A stretch of 51,697 nt of DNA from Myxococcales bacterium (GTDB lineage: Bacteria > Myxococcota_A > Polyangia > Haliangiales > Haliangiaceae): assembly GCA_011526095.1 (NCBI GenBank), contig WYBA01000225.1, positions 1-51,697 on the forward strand, in the 5' to 3' direction. The notes beneath the pieces are model-generated. The model was not told the DNA's origin. It searched no databases and worked only from the letters and a program-made list of their open reading frames with translations. The position numbers and the translations under genes are program-made. Below, one piece after another: positions 41,084 through 48,523 of this stretch; positions within the stretch are counted from its first letter, which is position 1; the number at the start of each line of letters is the position of its first letter.

Positions 41084-42106
41084 TCAGGTCAGCTTGTCGG
41101 CGAGCCATCGCCCGGCGACGGCGTCGGGCGTCACGGCGGCGAGCGTGCCGGGCAACGGCGGCGCCGCCGCCAGCGGGCCGAGCGACATCCCTTCGCGATT
41201 GAGCTCGTCCTCGAGCACGCCGAGCGCCGCGCCGCTCACGCCGAGCGCCGCGAGCTTCTCGCGCGCCGCGGCGACCCCGACGCGCAGGCCGAGCCGTCCG
41301 CCGACGCGCGCCAGGCGCGACAGGGGCGTGAGGCTCGGCCGGACGCGGTAGCGACCGACGCGGACGTCGCGCCTGTTGCGCAGCGACGCGTCGAGCTCGT
41401 CCACGGCGCGCGCGGTCGTACGGACGATGCACTCGCCGGTGGGGCCGAACAGCCGGGCCTCGTGCTCCGCCAGCGCCAGGACGAACGCGATGTCCGCCGT
41501 CCCGTCGGCGTCGACCTCGCCGCCCTCGACGAGCGCGCGCATCGCCTGCTCGCCGCGCGCCACGCGGTCGAGCCCGCCCGCGAAGTGGCGCGCCGGCTCG
41601 GCGGCGAGCTGGCCGATCCAGGTGATCGCCTCGGCCGGAGTGAGCGTCATCGGCGCCGCGCCGTTACGGCGGCGACCGAGCTTGAACAGCCCGGCCCGCG
41701 CCGCGTTGCGGCGCACGCGCGGGTCGAGCACCACCGGCTTGCCGTTCTCCACCGGCAGCGTGTGCCGGCCACCCGGGACGTCGATCGTCGCGAGGCGCCG
41801 CTCGGGGCGCGGGTCGATCAGCTCGCCGGCGCCGAGGTAGATCGCCGACCGCTCGACGCAGTTCGGGTCCTCGGCCGGCAGGCGCAGGCGCTGCGGCGGC
41901 TCGCACGCGTGCACGCGCGGTCCGTCGCCTGCGGCGCCGACGTCGTCGCGCTGCGGCAGCGATCGGATCCACCGCGCCAGCTCGCGCGTGGTGCGGAAGC
42001 GCCCGGCGACCTCGGTCAGCGCGGGATCGCCGCGCCCGACGAGGTCGGCCACCACCTGGGTGACCGCGCCGAGGCACCCGGCGTCGTTGACGGGCTCGAC
42101 GATCAC
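41084..42106 (-). CDS. Transglutaminase-like (Cys-His-Asp) element protein
   Basis: 340 residues from GTG 42106 with GGAGG seven bases upstream and a four-base overlap with the upstream stop. Residues about 35-135 have the order of a transglutaminase-like fold: helix TTRELARWIRSLPQRDD, a candidate nucleophile Cys83 in NCVERSAIYLGAGELI, then RHTLPVENGKPVVLDP with His115 and Asp128 spaced as in a Cys-His-Asp triad. This is by-eye recognition, moderately confident. The C-terminal 200 residues are helical with an AEAITWIGQLAAEPARHFAG segment. If correct it is the third peptide- or wall-processing fold in the element. Confidence 0.75.
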   Translation of the reverse strand: MIVEPVNDAGCLGAVTQVVADLVGRGDPALTEVAGRFRTTRELARWIRSLPQRDDVGAAGDGPRVHACEPPQRLRLPAEDPNCVERSAIYLGAGELIDPRPERRLATIDVPGGRHTLPVENGKPVVLDPRVRRNAARAGLFKLGRRRNGAAPMTLTPAEAITWIGQLAAEPARHFAGGLDRVARGEQAMRALVEGGEVDADGTADIAFVLALAEHEARLFGPTGECIVRTTARAVDELDASLRNRRDVRVGRYRVRPSLTPLSRLARVGGRLGLRVGVAAAREKLAALGVSGAALGVLEDELNREGMSLGPLAAAPPLPGTLAAVTPDAVAGRWLADKLT

Positions 42107-43110
42107 GACGCGGCCTCCGCGCCGGGCTCGCTGGCGAGCATCGCGCGGATCTTCGCGACCGCGTCCTCGAGCGACAGCGAGCACAGCTCGTCCATCAGGC
42201 GCGCCCGGTCGGCGTCGGGCAGCCCGGCCGCCGCTGCCTGCGCGGCGACGCGCTCGTCGGCGGTGAGCGCCTCCTGGATCGCGAGCAGCCGTGCCATCTG
42301 CTCCGCCGTCGGGGAGCCCGTCGGCTGGGGGCCACCGCCGGTCGGCGTCTCGACCGCACGCGGCGCGGCGGGCGCCGGTCGCGCCTGCCGCCGCGCGCTC
42401 GCGCCGTGCGCCCGGCGCGGCGGCACCGGCGGCGGGCTCGGCGTGCCGCGCGATCTCCCGGGCGGCTGCGCCGACGCCTTCGCCGCCCGGATCGCCATCC
42501 ACGAGTTCACCGCCGGCGCCAGCGACTTCATCAGCGCGACCAGCGGCGCCTCGTCGGCCGCCGGCGTCGGCGCCGGCTCGTCCATCTCCACGTCGTCCAC
42601 GTCGTCCGCGTTTGGCTCGATCGGCAGCCGCGCCACGATACCGGCGCCGTCGGCCGCCTGGATCAGCACGGCCGCCGCCTCCATCATCCCGGCGAAGCGG
42701 TCGGTGAGGTTGCGCGCGACATCGGCCTGCATGCGCGCCAGATCGCTGTTGCTGCGCAGCAGCGCCGCGATCACGTCCTCGCGCTCCACGGCCGCCGGCG
42801 ACGGCGCGGCCGCATTGCCGTTGCGTGCCGGCTCGGACAGCGTCAGGTATGCCGCCGGCGCGTTCGGCAGGATCTTGCGCCGCTCGTCGAGCGGGTCGAG
42901 CCGGTAGCGGCCCGGCACGCTCTCCACCAGCTCGCGGAACTCCACGAAGCCGGTGTCGATTGGGATGATCATCGGCGCGCCGTCCTTGGTCTCCACGACC
43001 TCGGGCGCGCCGCGCGCCCCGGGCGTGCGGAAGCGCCGCACGCGCCAGAACTGCGCGCTCGCGGGCAGCACGATCGGATCGCCATTGAGGTCGAAGGCCA
43101 GCTCGGACAT
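42103..43110 (-). CDS. Element protein with conserved N-terminus and disordered middle
   Basis: 335 residues, ATG 43110 with GGGAGAG ribosome site. The first 95 residues look folded and beta-rich (FWRVRRFRTPGARGAPEVVE, PMIIPIDTGFVEFRELVESV, PGRYRLDPLDERRKILP). Helical region about 108-165 (EDVIAALLRSNSDLARMQAD). A Pro/Arg-rich linker (about 215-265) precedes a helical C-terminus (AEQMARLLAIQEALTADERV, SLSLEDAVAKIRAMLA). Possibly a structural or replication-linked protein; no family recognised. Its stop overlaps the transglutaminase-like gene. Confidence 0.75.
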   Translation of the reverse strand: MSELAFDLNGDPIVLPASAQFWRVRRFRTPGARGAPEVVETKDGAPMIIPIDTGFVEFRELVESVPGRYRLDPLDERRKILPNAPAAYLTLSEPARNGNAAAPSPAAVEREDVIAALLRSNSDLARMQADVARNLTDRFAGMMEAAAVLIQAADGAGIVARLPIEPNADDVDDVEMDEPAPTPAADEAPLVALMKSLAPAVNSWMAIRAAKASAQPPGRSRGTPSPPPVPPRRAHGASARRQARPAPAAPRAVETPTGGGPQPTGSPTAEQMARLLAIQEALTADERVAAQAAAAGLPDADRARLMDELCSLSLEDAVAKIRAMLASEPGAEAAS

Positions 43111-43193
43111 CACATCTCTCCCTTCTGGGCGGGACGGACCCGCCGGTGGTGTTCGGGGCCGTCGTTGCCCCTTACTGAGTACGGCCGTTGGCA

Positions 43194-43219
43194 GCGGCAC
43201 GAGAGCCAGGTCGATCGAC
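43194..43219. repeat. 26-bp direct repeat, copy 1
   Basis: Identical to 43475-43500 and 43571-43596. Contains the palindrome GTCGATCGAC at its right end and is preceded by TACGGCCGTT-like sequence in copies 1 and 2. Sits 84 bp upstream of the 43110 start. Confidence 0.95.
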
Positions 43220-43260
43220 AGGTCGCGTCGCTCTTCGGCGCGACCTGATCGACCGGCGCG

Positions 43261-43419
43261 CTACCGCGAGAACAAGAAGAGCGCGCCGGTGAACGCGCCG
43301 ATGAACCCGAGCGCCGCCGGGCTGTGGACGACCTCGGTGACCACCTCGACCACCGTCTCCACCACGGAGGTCACGACGTCGAGCAGCGTGCGGGCGATGT
43401 TGCGAAGCGCGGTCAGCAT
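43261..43419 (-). CDS. 52-residue membrane peptide
   Basis: ATG 43419. An amphipathic helix (MLTALRNIARTLLDVVTSVV, then Glu/Val heptads ETVVEVVTEVV) is followed by one membrane helix (AALGFIGAFTGALFLF) and a basic end (SR). Size and layout resemble small coat or membrane proteins of filamentous or membrane-containing phages. It stands between repeat copies 1 and 2, so it may be the first gene driven from the repeat-containing leader. Confidence 0.65.
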   Translation of the reverse strand: MLTALRNIARTLLDVVTSVVETVVEVVTEVVHSPAALGFIGAFTGALFLFSR

Positions 43420-43474
43420 CTCGGGCGTCTTTCTGTGGGCAGCTCGTGCCCCACATCCCATACGGCCGTTCGCA

Positions 43475-43500
43475 GCGGCACGAGAGCCAGGTCGATCGAC
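43475..43500. repeat. 26-bp direct repeat, copy 2
   Basis: Identical to copies 1 and 3. Preceded by CCCACATCCCATACGGCC, which also precedes copy 3, so the repeat unit of copies 2 and 3 extends further left. The 332 bp from 43420 to 43751 hold copies 2 and 3 and no gene I can support. Confidence 0.95.
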
Positions 43501-43570
43501 CGGCTCGTGTCGTTCTTTTGCGTCCCGGTCCGGGAGATGGTGATGCCCACATCCCATACGGCCTGCGCGC

Positions 43571-43596
43571 GCGGCACGAGAGCCAGGTCGATCGAC
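43571..43596. repeat. 26-bp direct repeat, copy 3
   Basis: Identical to copies 1 and 2; 96 bp from copy 2. Followed by GTCGTGTCG-like sequence similar to that after copy 2. Beyond it (43600-43751) is GC-rich sequence with a GGGG/CCCC hairpin near 43672-43685 and no gene. Confidence 0.95.
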
Positions 43597-43751
43597 CCAG
43601 TCGTGTCGATTTCTCTGCGCCGCGGTCCACGCGCGCCGCGCGATCGTGCCGGCAACAAATGGCCCGCGGGGTTTCAGCCCCGAAATCCCACCGCAGCGAG
43701 ATCCACGACTTGCACCGCGTCAGAAATGGCGCGCGCTGCGCGCCCCGCGCG

Positions 43752-44537
43752 TTACCGCAGGCGCAGGAACGTCAGCACGTCGGACCCGCCCGGTAGCTTC
43801 GCCGCATGCTCGACCAGCTCGAGCTCGGCCGCGACGTCACTGCCGAGCCACGTGCGCGCCGAGATCGTGCGCGCGTGCGCCGGCAGGCGCCCCCACGCGA
43901 GCAACTCCACCACCGCGGCGTCGGGGCCTGGCACACGATCGCGCGGCAGGAACGCGGTGAACGCCGCGCTGCGCGCCGCCCACACCACGCGCCCGCCACG
44001 GCACAGCGCCACCGCGCACGCCTGCGACGTGCGCTCGACCAGCCGCACCGCGGCCGCCGTCAGCGACACCGAGAACTCGCGCGCGAGCGCGCGCGCCGCG
44101 TCCAGGTCGAGCTCGTCGCGGTTCGCCCACGGCTCCACCAGGAACCCGGGCATGAGCAGCTCCGCAGCGAACGCGTTGGCCTCGGTCTCGATCGTGTCGG
44201 CCTGCCGCTCCTCCAGCGCCGCCGACGTGCAGCCGCCCGCATAGCCCGCCGCGGGATGCGCGAGCCAGAAGTGCCCAAGCTCGTGCGCCGTGCTGAACCG
44301 CCGCAGCCCGGCGTGATCGATCTCGTCCGACAGACGGATCACGCGCCGGCCCTGGAGCTCCAGCCCGCGCGCGAGCGCGCCGCGCAGCCCGCCCACGACG
44401 ATCTCCGCGCCGAGCGCCTCCGCGATCAGCTCGATGTCGATGTCGGCGGGCGTCGCGACACCCAGCCGCCGCGCCAGCTGCTCCGCCGACTGCCGCGCCG
44501 CCACCAGCCGCGCGGCGCGGTCAATCCTCGTCGCCAT
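43752..44537 (-). CDS. ImmA/IrrE-family metallopeptidase
   Basis: 261 residues from ATG 44537, overlapping the upstream gene by 17 bases. Peptidase_M78 domain about 35-140: TAHELGHFWLAH with zinc motif HELGH (85-89), and ETEANAFAAELLMP giving the third ligand Glu. The C-terminal half is a helical plus beta region (LAREFSVSLTAAAVRLVERT) typical of the family. ImmA proteins cleave a partner transcription repressor, switching on mobile-element or stress genes. Here no classical repressor is adjacent; the sigma-like protein two genes upstream is the candidate partner. Confidence 0.93.
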   Translation of the reverse strand: MATRIDRAARLVAARQSAEQLARRLGVATPADIDIELIAEALGAEIVVGGLRGALARGLELQGRRVIRLSDEIDHAGLRRFSTAHELGHFWLAHPAAGYAGGCTSAALEERQADTIETEANAFAAELLMPGFLVEPWANRDELDLDAARALAREFSVSLTAAAVRLVERTSQACAVALCRGGRVVWAARSAAFTAFLPRDRVPGPDAAVVELLAWGRLPAHARTISARTWLGSDVAAELELVEHAAKLPGGSDVLTFLRLR

Positions 44538-44958
44538 CCGAGCCCGGCACACCGGCCGCGCCGACGAGCGCCTCGAGATCTTGCACCAGCGCACGCAGCT
44601 CCTCATCGGCCAGCTCGCCGGGCGCCAGGCTCCGGTGGTGCACCGCGAGCGTCGGATACCGCGCGAGCAGCTCGTCCCGGCGCGCCAGCAGCGCTGCGCG
44701 CGGTCGCTCGTCCCGCAGCGGCGCTGGCTTCGGCGCGGCGCGGCGCGCCCGCGCCTCGTCGAGCAGGCTTCGCCAGCCCGCATCGCTCAGCGCCTGGATC
44801 TCGGCCCACGCCGCGTCGAGCTCCGCCGCGTCCACCGCGGCGGTGGCATCCGCGACGGCCGTCTCGGTCGCGTCGCGCAGCTCGACGTCCGGGAGATGGT
44901 CCCGGACCAGGTGGAAGAGCAGCCCTAGGTCGCGATGCGCGGTCTTGGCGTCGGTCAC
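44521..44958 (-). CDS. Unknown helical protein in sigma-like/ImmA cassette
   Basis: 145 residues from a GTG overlapping the upstream TGA (GTGA), with GAGGAGG seven bases upstream. Entirely helical and acidic (LLFHLVRDHLPDVELRDATE, ELDAAWAEIQALSDAGWRSL, DEELRALVQDLEALVG), with an Arg-rich middle. No recognised domain. Being sandwiched and coupled between the sigma-like and ImmA genes suggests it binds one of them. Confidence 0.75.
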   Translation of the reverse strand: MTDAKTAHRDLGLLFHLVRDHLPDVELRDATETAVADATAAVDAAELDAAWAEIQALSDAGWRSLLDEARARRAAPKPAPLRDERPRAALLARRDELLARYPTLAVHHRSLAPGELADEELRALVQDLEALVGAAGVPGSDGDED

Positions 44959-45857
44959 GGCTCGTCCTCCTCGTCTCCGACGTCGCCGTCGTGCTCGTAC
45001 GACGCGGCCTCCCCGACCTCGTCGTCCCATCCCAGCGCGTCGGGGTCGTCGCCCTCCGCGTCCCACCCGACGGCGTCGATGCTGTCGCTCGAGCTCGCGT
45101 CGTCCATGTTCGTCACCGCCGCCACCGGCGCCACCGCCGCGCCACGCTTGCCGTCCGACCGCTTGCGGTGCTTGCGCCGCCGCGTCATGTCCCACGGCCG
45201 CGGCAGCAGGTCGTCGACGAGCGCCCTCGCGCTCTCCAGCACCTCGGCCGGCAACCGCGCGCACAGCGTCGCCAGCCGTCGCTCGGCGTTCCGGAACTGG
45301 TTCAGCGACCAGCCGAGTCGCGTCATCACGTGGCCGCGGTGCTCGCACCCCGACAGCCACGCGTCCAGCAGCGCCGCCACGTCCGCGTCCTCGCCGATCA
45401 TCGGCCGCAGCGCGTCGACCACCTGCGCGCGCACGCTGGCCAGCAGCACCGCGCCGTCCGGTCGCAGCGCGCGGTTCTCCGCGCGCAGCGAGACCTCCGC
45501 CTCCAGCGGGCTCTCGCCGTCCGTCGAGTCCACCGCGTCGATGTCGCGGTGCAGCCGCCGGACGCGTCGCCACCGACGGTCATGGTACAGGCGCGACTCG
45601 ATCGTCTGCCGCAGGTGCTTCTCTAGCGTCCGCGCCCCGTCGGGGTTCCACCGCCGGATCCCCTGCAGCGTCAGCGAGCACGCGTCTAGCACCACCCCGC
45701 GCGCCTCCAGGTGATCCGCGACGCCCTCCAGCCGGTTCACCCGGTCCACCTTCGCCTGCGTCCACACCATCAACCGCGCCAGCAGCTCCCGCGTCATCTC
45801 CTGATCGAAGCGCGCGCGCCACTCGGCGGTGAGCGGAACGGGCGCCCTGCGCGGCAT
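44955..45857 (-). CDS. Sigma-factor-like regulator
   Basis: 300 residues from ATG 45857. Residues about 55-110 (GVVLDACSLTLQGIRRWNPD, TLEKHLRQTIESRLYHDRRW) look like sigma region 2, and 165-215 (AALLDAWLSGCEHRGHVMTR, LGWSLNQFRNAERRLATLCA) like region 4 with a helix-turn-helix. The C-terminal third is disordered, basic (TRRRKHRKRSD) then very acidic. It may be a sigma factor or a sigma-like DNA-binding regulator controlled by the ImmA peptidase. A near-ideal leaderless promoter lies upstream. Confidence 0.72.
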   Translation of the reverse strand: MPRRAPVPLTAEWRARFDQEMTRELLARLMVWTQAKVDRVNRLEGVADHLEARGVVLDACSLTLQGIRRWNPDGARTLEKHLRQTIESRLYHDRRWRRVRRLHRDIDAVDSTDGESPLEAEVSLRAENRALRPDGAVLLASVRAQVVDALRPMIGEDADVAALLDAWLSGCEHRGHVMTRLGWSLNQFRNAERRLATLCARLPAEVLESARALVDDLLPRPWDMTRRRKHRKRSDGKRGAAVAPVAAVTNMDDASSSDSIDAVGWDAEGDDPDALGWDDEVGEAASYEHDGDVGDEEDEP

Positions 45858-45863
45858 GCAAGC

Positions 45864-45893
45864 GGTATCGCGGGCCCGGCGGCTAGGTGTCAA
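45864..45893 (-). promoter_or_regulatory. Candidate leaderless promoter of the sigma-like gene
   Basis: On the minus strand TTGACA (45893-45888), 18-bp spacer, GATACC (45869-45864), then six bases to ATG 45857. No ribosome site is present. Confidence 0.55.
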
Positions 45894-45948
45894 GCGTTCA
45901 GGTAGGCACGAGCTGGAATGCTCGCCGCCCGCCGGACGTTAGGGCGCG

Positions 45949-46196
45949 ATGAGGTGGGCCCGTGTGCGTCCGGTCTGGTCCGTCGTGGTGCGCGTCGCTG
46001 TACTCGGCGTCGTCGTCGTGGCGCCGCGACCTCCCTCACACCTCGACACCGTCACCGCTACCGTCGTGGCCGTCCCACCGGCAGCGACGCACTCGTCCTC
46101 GGCCGGGGCCGACTGCCCCGCGCCGCACGCCGCGCGGGAGGAGGTGCGACGGCGGGCCGACGAGTTTGAGTACGGCGCGAGCCTTGCGGACGCACT
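45949..46196 (+). pseudogene. 5' part of a secreted-protein gene split by IS66
   Basis: ATG 45949. Encodes a basic, hydrophobic N-terminus like a signal peptide (WSVVVRVAVLGVVVVAP) and about 80 residues before the insertion. The frame continues exactly in the part at 48547-49356 when the IS and one copy of the target duplication are removed, giving a 349-residue protein. At present it reads into the IS end and stops at 46200. Confidence 0.85.
46189..46196. repeat. 8-bp target-site duplication, left copy
   Basis: GACGCACT, identical to 48547-48554 on the other side of the insertion sequence. Confidence 0.95.
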
Positions 46197-46219
46197 GTAA
46201 GTCCTCGCCGCGCCCCGTC
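46197..46219. repeat. IS66 left terminal inverted repeat
   Basis: 23 bp beginning GTAAGTCC, the exact reverse complement of 48524-48546. Confidence 0.97.
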
Positions 46220-46254
46220 CTGACCGCCGCGTAGGCCTGTGCTCGCGTCGTCGG

Positions 46255-46605
46255 ATGTCCGATCACGAACTTCGCTCTCTCCGACGACAACTGGCCGCCC
46301 GAGCGCGCGGCCGCGGCAAGCGCTACGCGCCGGACCTCCGGTCCCGCGCTACGGCCTGGGCGCAGCGCGCGATCGCCGGGGGCGCGCGGCTGACCGAGGT
46401 GGCGCGCGCGCTCGACATCGACGACGAGACGCTGCGCAAGTGGCTGCGGAAGGACTCGACCGCGACGACGTCGCTGGTCCCGGTCGAGGTCATCGTCGAC
46501 GAGCCGGTGGCCCTCGCGGGCGTCCGCGTCGTGTCGCCGACCGGCTACCGAGTGGAGGGGCTTGCGCTCGACGAGGTCGTCGCGCTGCTGCGGGTGCTGG
46601 GATGA
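46255..46605 (+). CDS. IS66 accessory protein (TnpA-type, helix-turn-helix)
   Basis: 116 residues. Basic N-terminus, then a transposase_8/IS3-like HTH (RSRATAWAQRAIAGGARLTE, VARALDIDDETLRKWLR) and a C-terminal beta part (PVEVIVDEPVALAGVRVVSP, GYRVEGLALDEVVALLRVL). First gene of the IS66 operon, thought to help transposition by DNA binding. Its stop overlaps the next start (ATGA). Confidence 0.93.
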   Translation: MSDHELRSLRRQLAARARGRGKRYAPDLRSRATAWAQRAIAGGARLTEVARALDIDDETLRKWLRKDSTATTSLVPVEVIVDEPVALAGVRVVSPTGYRVEGLALDEVVALLRVLG

Positions 46606-46985
46606 TCCTCGCGTCGAGCCGGCGCGTCCGCGTGTTCGCGTACCCGCGCCCCGCGGATCTCCGGAAGGGCTACGACGGGTTGTACGGTCTGGTCACGACG
46701 TCAATGGGCTGCGACGTCCTCGGCGGCGACGTGTTCCTGTTCGTCAACAAGCGTCGCAAGGCGTGCAAGGTGCTCGTGTGGGACGGTACCGGGCTGTGCA
46801 TCTTCCAGAAGCGGCTCGAGCAGGGTGTGTTCGCGCAGCTGTGGCGCGACGACGGCGTCGCGGCGGTGAAGCTCACGACGACCGAGCTGTCGCTGTTCAT
46901 CGAGGGCTGCGATCTGATCGGCCGTCGGGCGCTGACACCGTCGGCAGTCGTGCCGAAGTCGCTTGCCTCGGATCGCACGATCTGA
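46602..46985 (+). CDS. IS66 Orf2 (TnpB) protein
   Basis: 127 residues from ATG 46602 (ATGA overlap). Highly typical Orf2 sequence: VFAYPRPADLRKGYDGLYGLV, GDVFLFVNKRRKACKVLVWDG, GLCIFQKRLEQGVF and ELSLFIEGCDLI. A small protein required for IS66 transposition; biochemical role unclear. Confidence 0.97.
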   Translation: MILASSRRVRVFAYPRPADLRKGYDGLYGLVTTSMGCDVLGGDVFLFVNKRRKACKVLVWDGTGLCIFQKRLEQGVFAQLWRDDGVAAVKLTTTELSLFIEGCDLIGRRALTPSAVVPKSLASDRTI

Positions 46986-46997
46986 TCTAAGGGAAAG

Positions 46998-48470
46998 GTG
47001 CAGCTCGACGAAGCCGCGATCGAACGCGAGCAGGACATCGAGGAGCTGCGCCGTGTCGCGCTCGCCCTGTACAAGCAGACGCAGCAGCTGATCCGCGATC
47101 TGCGCCGGCGGGCCGAGAAGATCGCGTTCCTGTCGGGCAACCAGGAGGAGCTGCAGCAGACGCTCGCGCTGATCGCGTCATTGACCGAGCAGGCAAAGGC
47201 TCACGCGAAGGTGCTAGACGATCACCCGGCGCCCGAGCCGGCGCCGAAGGAGCGCAAGCCGCGCGAGCGGTCGGGGCCAACGCCGCAGCCGAACTTGCCG
47301 CACGTGCCGCAGCGCTTCGAGCTCGACGACGCCGACCGCGCCTGCCCGAGCTGCGGCGGCGGGCTCGCGCCGATGGAGGGGCAGTTCGAGACGTCGGAGA
47401 TGATCGACGTCGTCGAGATCCAGTACCGCGTGGTCCAGGTCGAGCAGCAGAAGTACGTCTGTCGCTGCGGTGGCTGCGTCGAGACCGCGCCGGGGCCCGC
47501 GCGCGCGCTGCCGGGCAGCCGCTACTCCCTGGCGTTCGCGATCAAGGTCGTGCTCGACAAGTACCTCGACCACATCCCGCTCGAGCGGCAGGTCCGGATC
47601 CTGGCGCGACACGATCTGGTCGTGACGTCGCAGACGCTCTGGGATCTCGCGCTCGCGGTCGCGCGACGACTGCGGATCGTCGACGAGGCGCTCGCCGCGC
47701 ACGTGCTCGCGCAGCCGGTGATCGGGCTCGATCAGACGGGCTGGCCACGGATCGAGCAGGCCGGGCACAAGCCCTGGCAGATGTGGTGCCTCACCGCGCC
47801 GGGCGTCGTCGTCCACCGGATCCGCGACGACAAGAGCGCCGCGACGTTCGCCGATCTCGTCGGCGGGTACCACGGCACGATCGTGTGCGACGCGCTCGCG
47901 ACGCACGAGGCCGGCGCGCGCGAGGGACCTGGCATCGTGCTCGCCGGCTGCTGGGCGCATGTGTTCCGCAAGTTCGACGAGGCCGTCGGCGATCACCCCG
48001 AGGCGGCGTTCGCGCTCGATCGCATCGGCGCGATCTACGAGATCGACGCGCGCGCCGAGGGTGACCTCGCGCGACTCGCGGAGCTGCGTCGCACCGAGTC
48101 GGTCGTCGTGCTCGCCGAGCTGAAGGCGTGGCTCTGGAACCAGGCCGCGCTCAAGACGCTATCGATCGGCAAGGCCGCGGCCTACGCGATCGCCAACTGG
48201 GACAAGCTCACCCGGTTCGTCGACAACGCGCACGTCCCGCTCGACAACAACGCCACCGAGCGCGCGATCCGCGGCCCGGTCGTCGGCCGCAAGAACCACT
48301 ACGGATCGAAGTCGCGGCTCGGGACGCAGGTCGCCGCCGCGCTGTACACGATCCTCGAGACCGCGAAGCTGCAGGGCGTCGACCCGGCCGCGTACCTGCA
48401 CGCCGCCGTGATCGCCGCCGACCGCGGCGAGCTGCTGCTGCCCGCGGACTTCGCCGCGGCGCCGCGCTGA
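46998..48470 (+). CDS. IS66 transposase (TnpC, DDE type)
   Basis: 490 residues from GTG 46998 (AAGGGAAAG just upstream). N-terminal coiled coil (about 5-75; leucine-zipper-like), a zinc ribbon CPSCGG...CRCGGC (about 115-155), then the RNase H-like catalytic core with Asp in GLDQTGW, Asp in VCDALATHE and Glu in NNATERAIR. All catalytic residues are intact. C-terminal IS66 tail ends near VDPAAYLHA. Cuts and joins at the 23-bp ends. Confidence 0.97.
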   Translation: MQLDEAAIEREQDIEELRRVALALYKQTQQLIRDLRRRAEKIAFLSGNQEELQQTLALIASLTEQAKAHAKVLDDHPAPEPAPKERKPRERSGPTPQPNLPHVPQRFELDDADRACPSCGGGLAPMEGQFETSEMIDVVEIQYRVVQVEQQKYVCRCGGCVETAPGPARALPGSRYSLAFAIKVVLDKYLDHIPLERQVRILARHDLVVTSQTLWDLALAVARRLRIVDEALAAHVLAQPVIGLDQTGWPRIEQAGHKPWQMWCLTAPGVVVHRIRDDKSAATFADLVGGYHGTIVCDALATHEAGAREGPGIVLAGCWAHVFRKFDEAVGDHPEAAFALDRIGAIYEIDARAEGDLARLAELRRTESVVVLAELKAWLWNQAALKTLSIGKAAAYAIANWDKLTRFVDNAHVPLDNNATERAIRGPVVGRKNHYGSKSRLGTQVAAALYTILETAKLQGVDPAAYLHAAVIAADRGELLLPADFAAAPR

Positions 48471-48523
48471 CGCTGCCGGCCCGAGCGGCGCGGACGAGTA
48501 TCACGCCGCGGCTCGCCGCCCCA

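Larger units (their letters stand above)
34529..43700. mobile_element. Integrated element at tRNA-Ala of unrecognised type
   Basis: The left boundary at the tRNA 3' end is well supported: the integrase is adjacent and directed toward the tRNA. The right boundary is a guess. A degenerate tRNA-3'-end-like sequence (43670-43697) lies just past the repeat region, but no exact duplication is visible, and the adjacent ImmA/sigma-like cassette may also belong to the element. All genes inside are on the minus strand: integrase, excisionase, unknown small protein, M23/GIY-YIG, membrane protein, lytic transglycosylase, four small or charged proteins, transglutaminase-like, unknown 335-residue protein and a 52-residue membrane peptide. 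No tail, terminase, relaxase or conjugation genes are recognisable. Confidence 0.6.

Noticed and set aside
43475..43596. Sigma54 promoter in the 26-bp repeat (TGGC...TGCC)
   Set aside because: The GG-to-GC spacing is about three bases too short for a sigma54 site.
43172..43630. Minus-strand frame containing a repeated GRSTWLSCR peptide
   Set aside because: The peptide repeat is only a translation of the 26-bp DNA repeats; the frame runs across the supported 52-residue peptide gene and its leader.
45640..45670. T-arm-like GGGGTTC...GATCCCC as right attachment site
   Set aside because: It lies within the sigma-like coding sequence and does not share the acceptor-stem part of the tRNA.
45918..46290. 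Several small overlapping open frames beside the IS66 end
   Set aside because: Only the 45949 frame continues in phase across the reconstructed insertion site; the others are chance frames.
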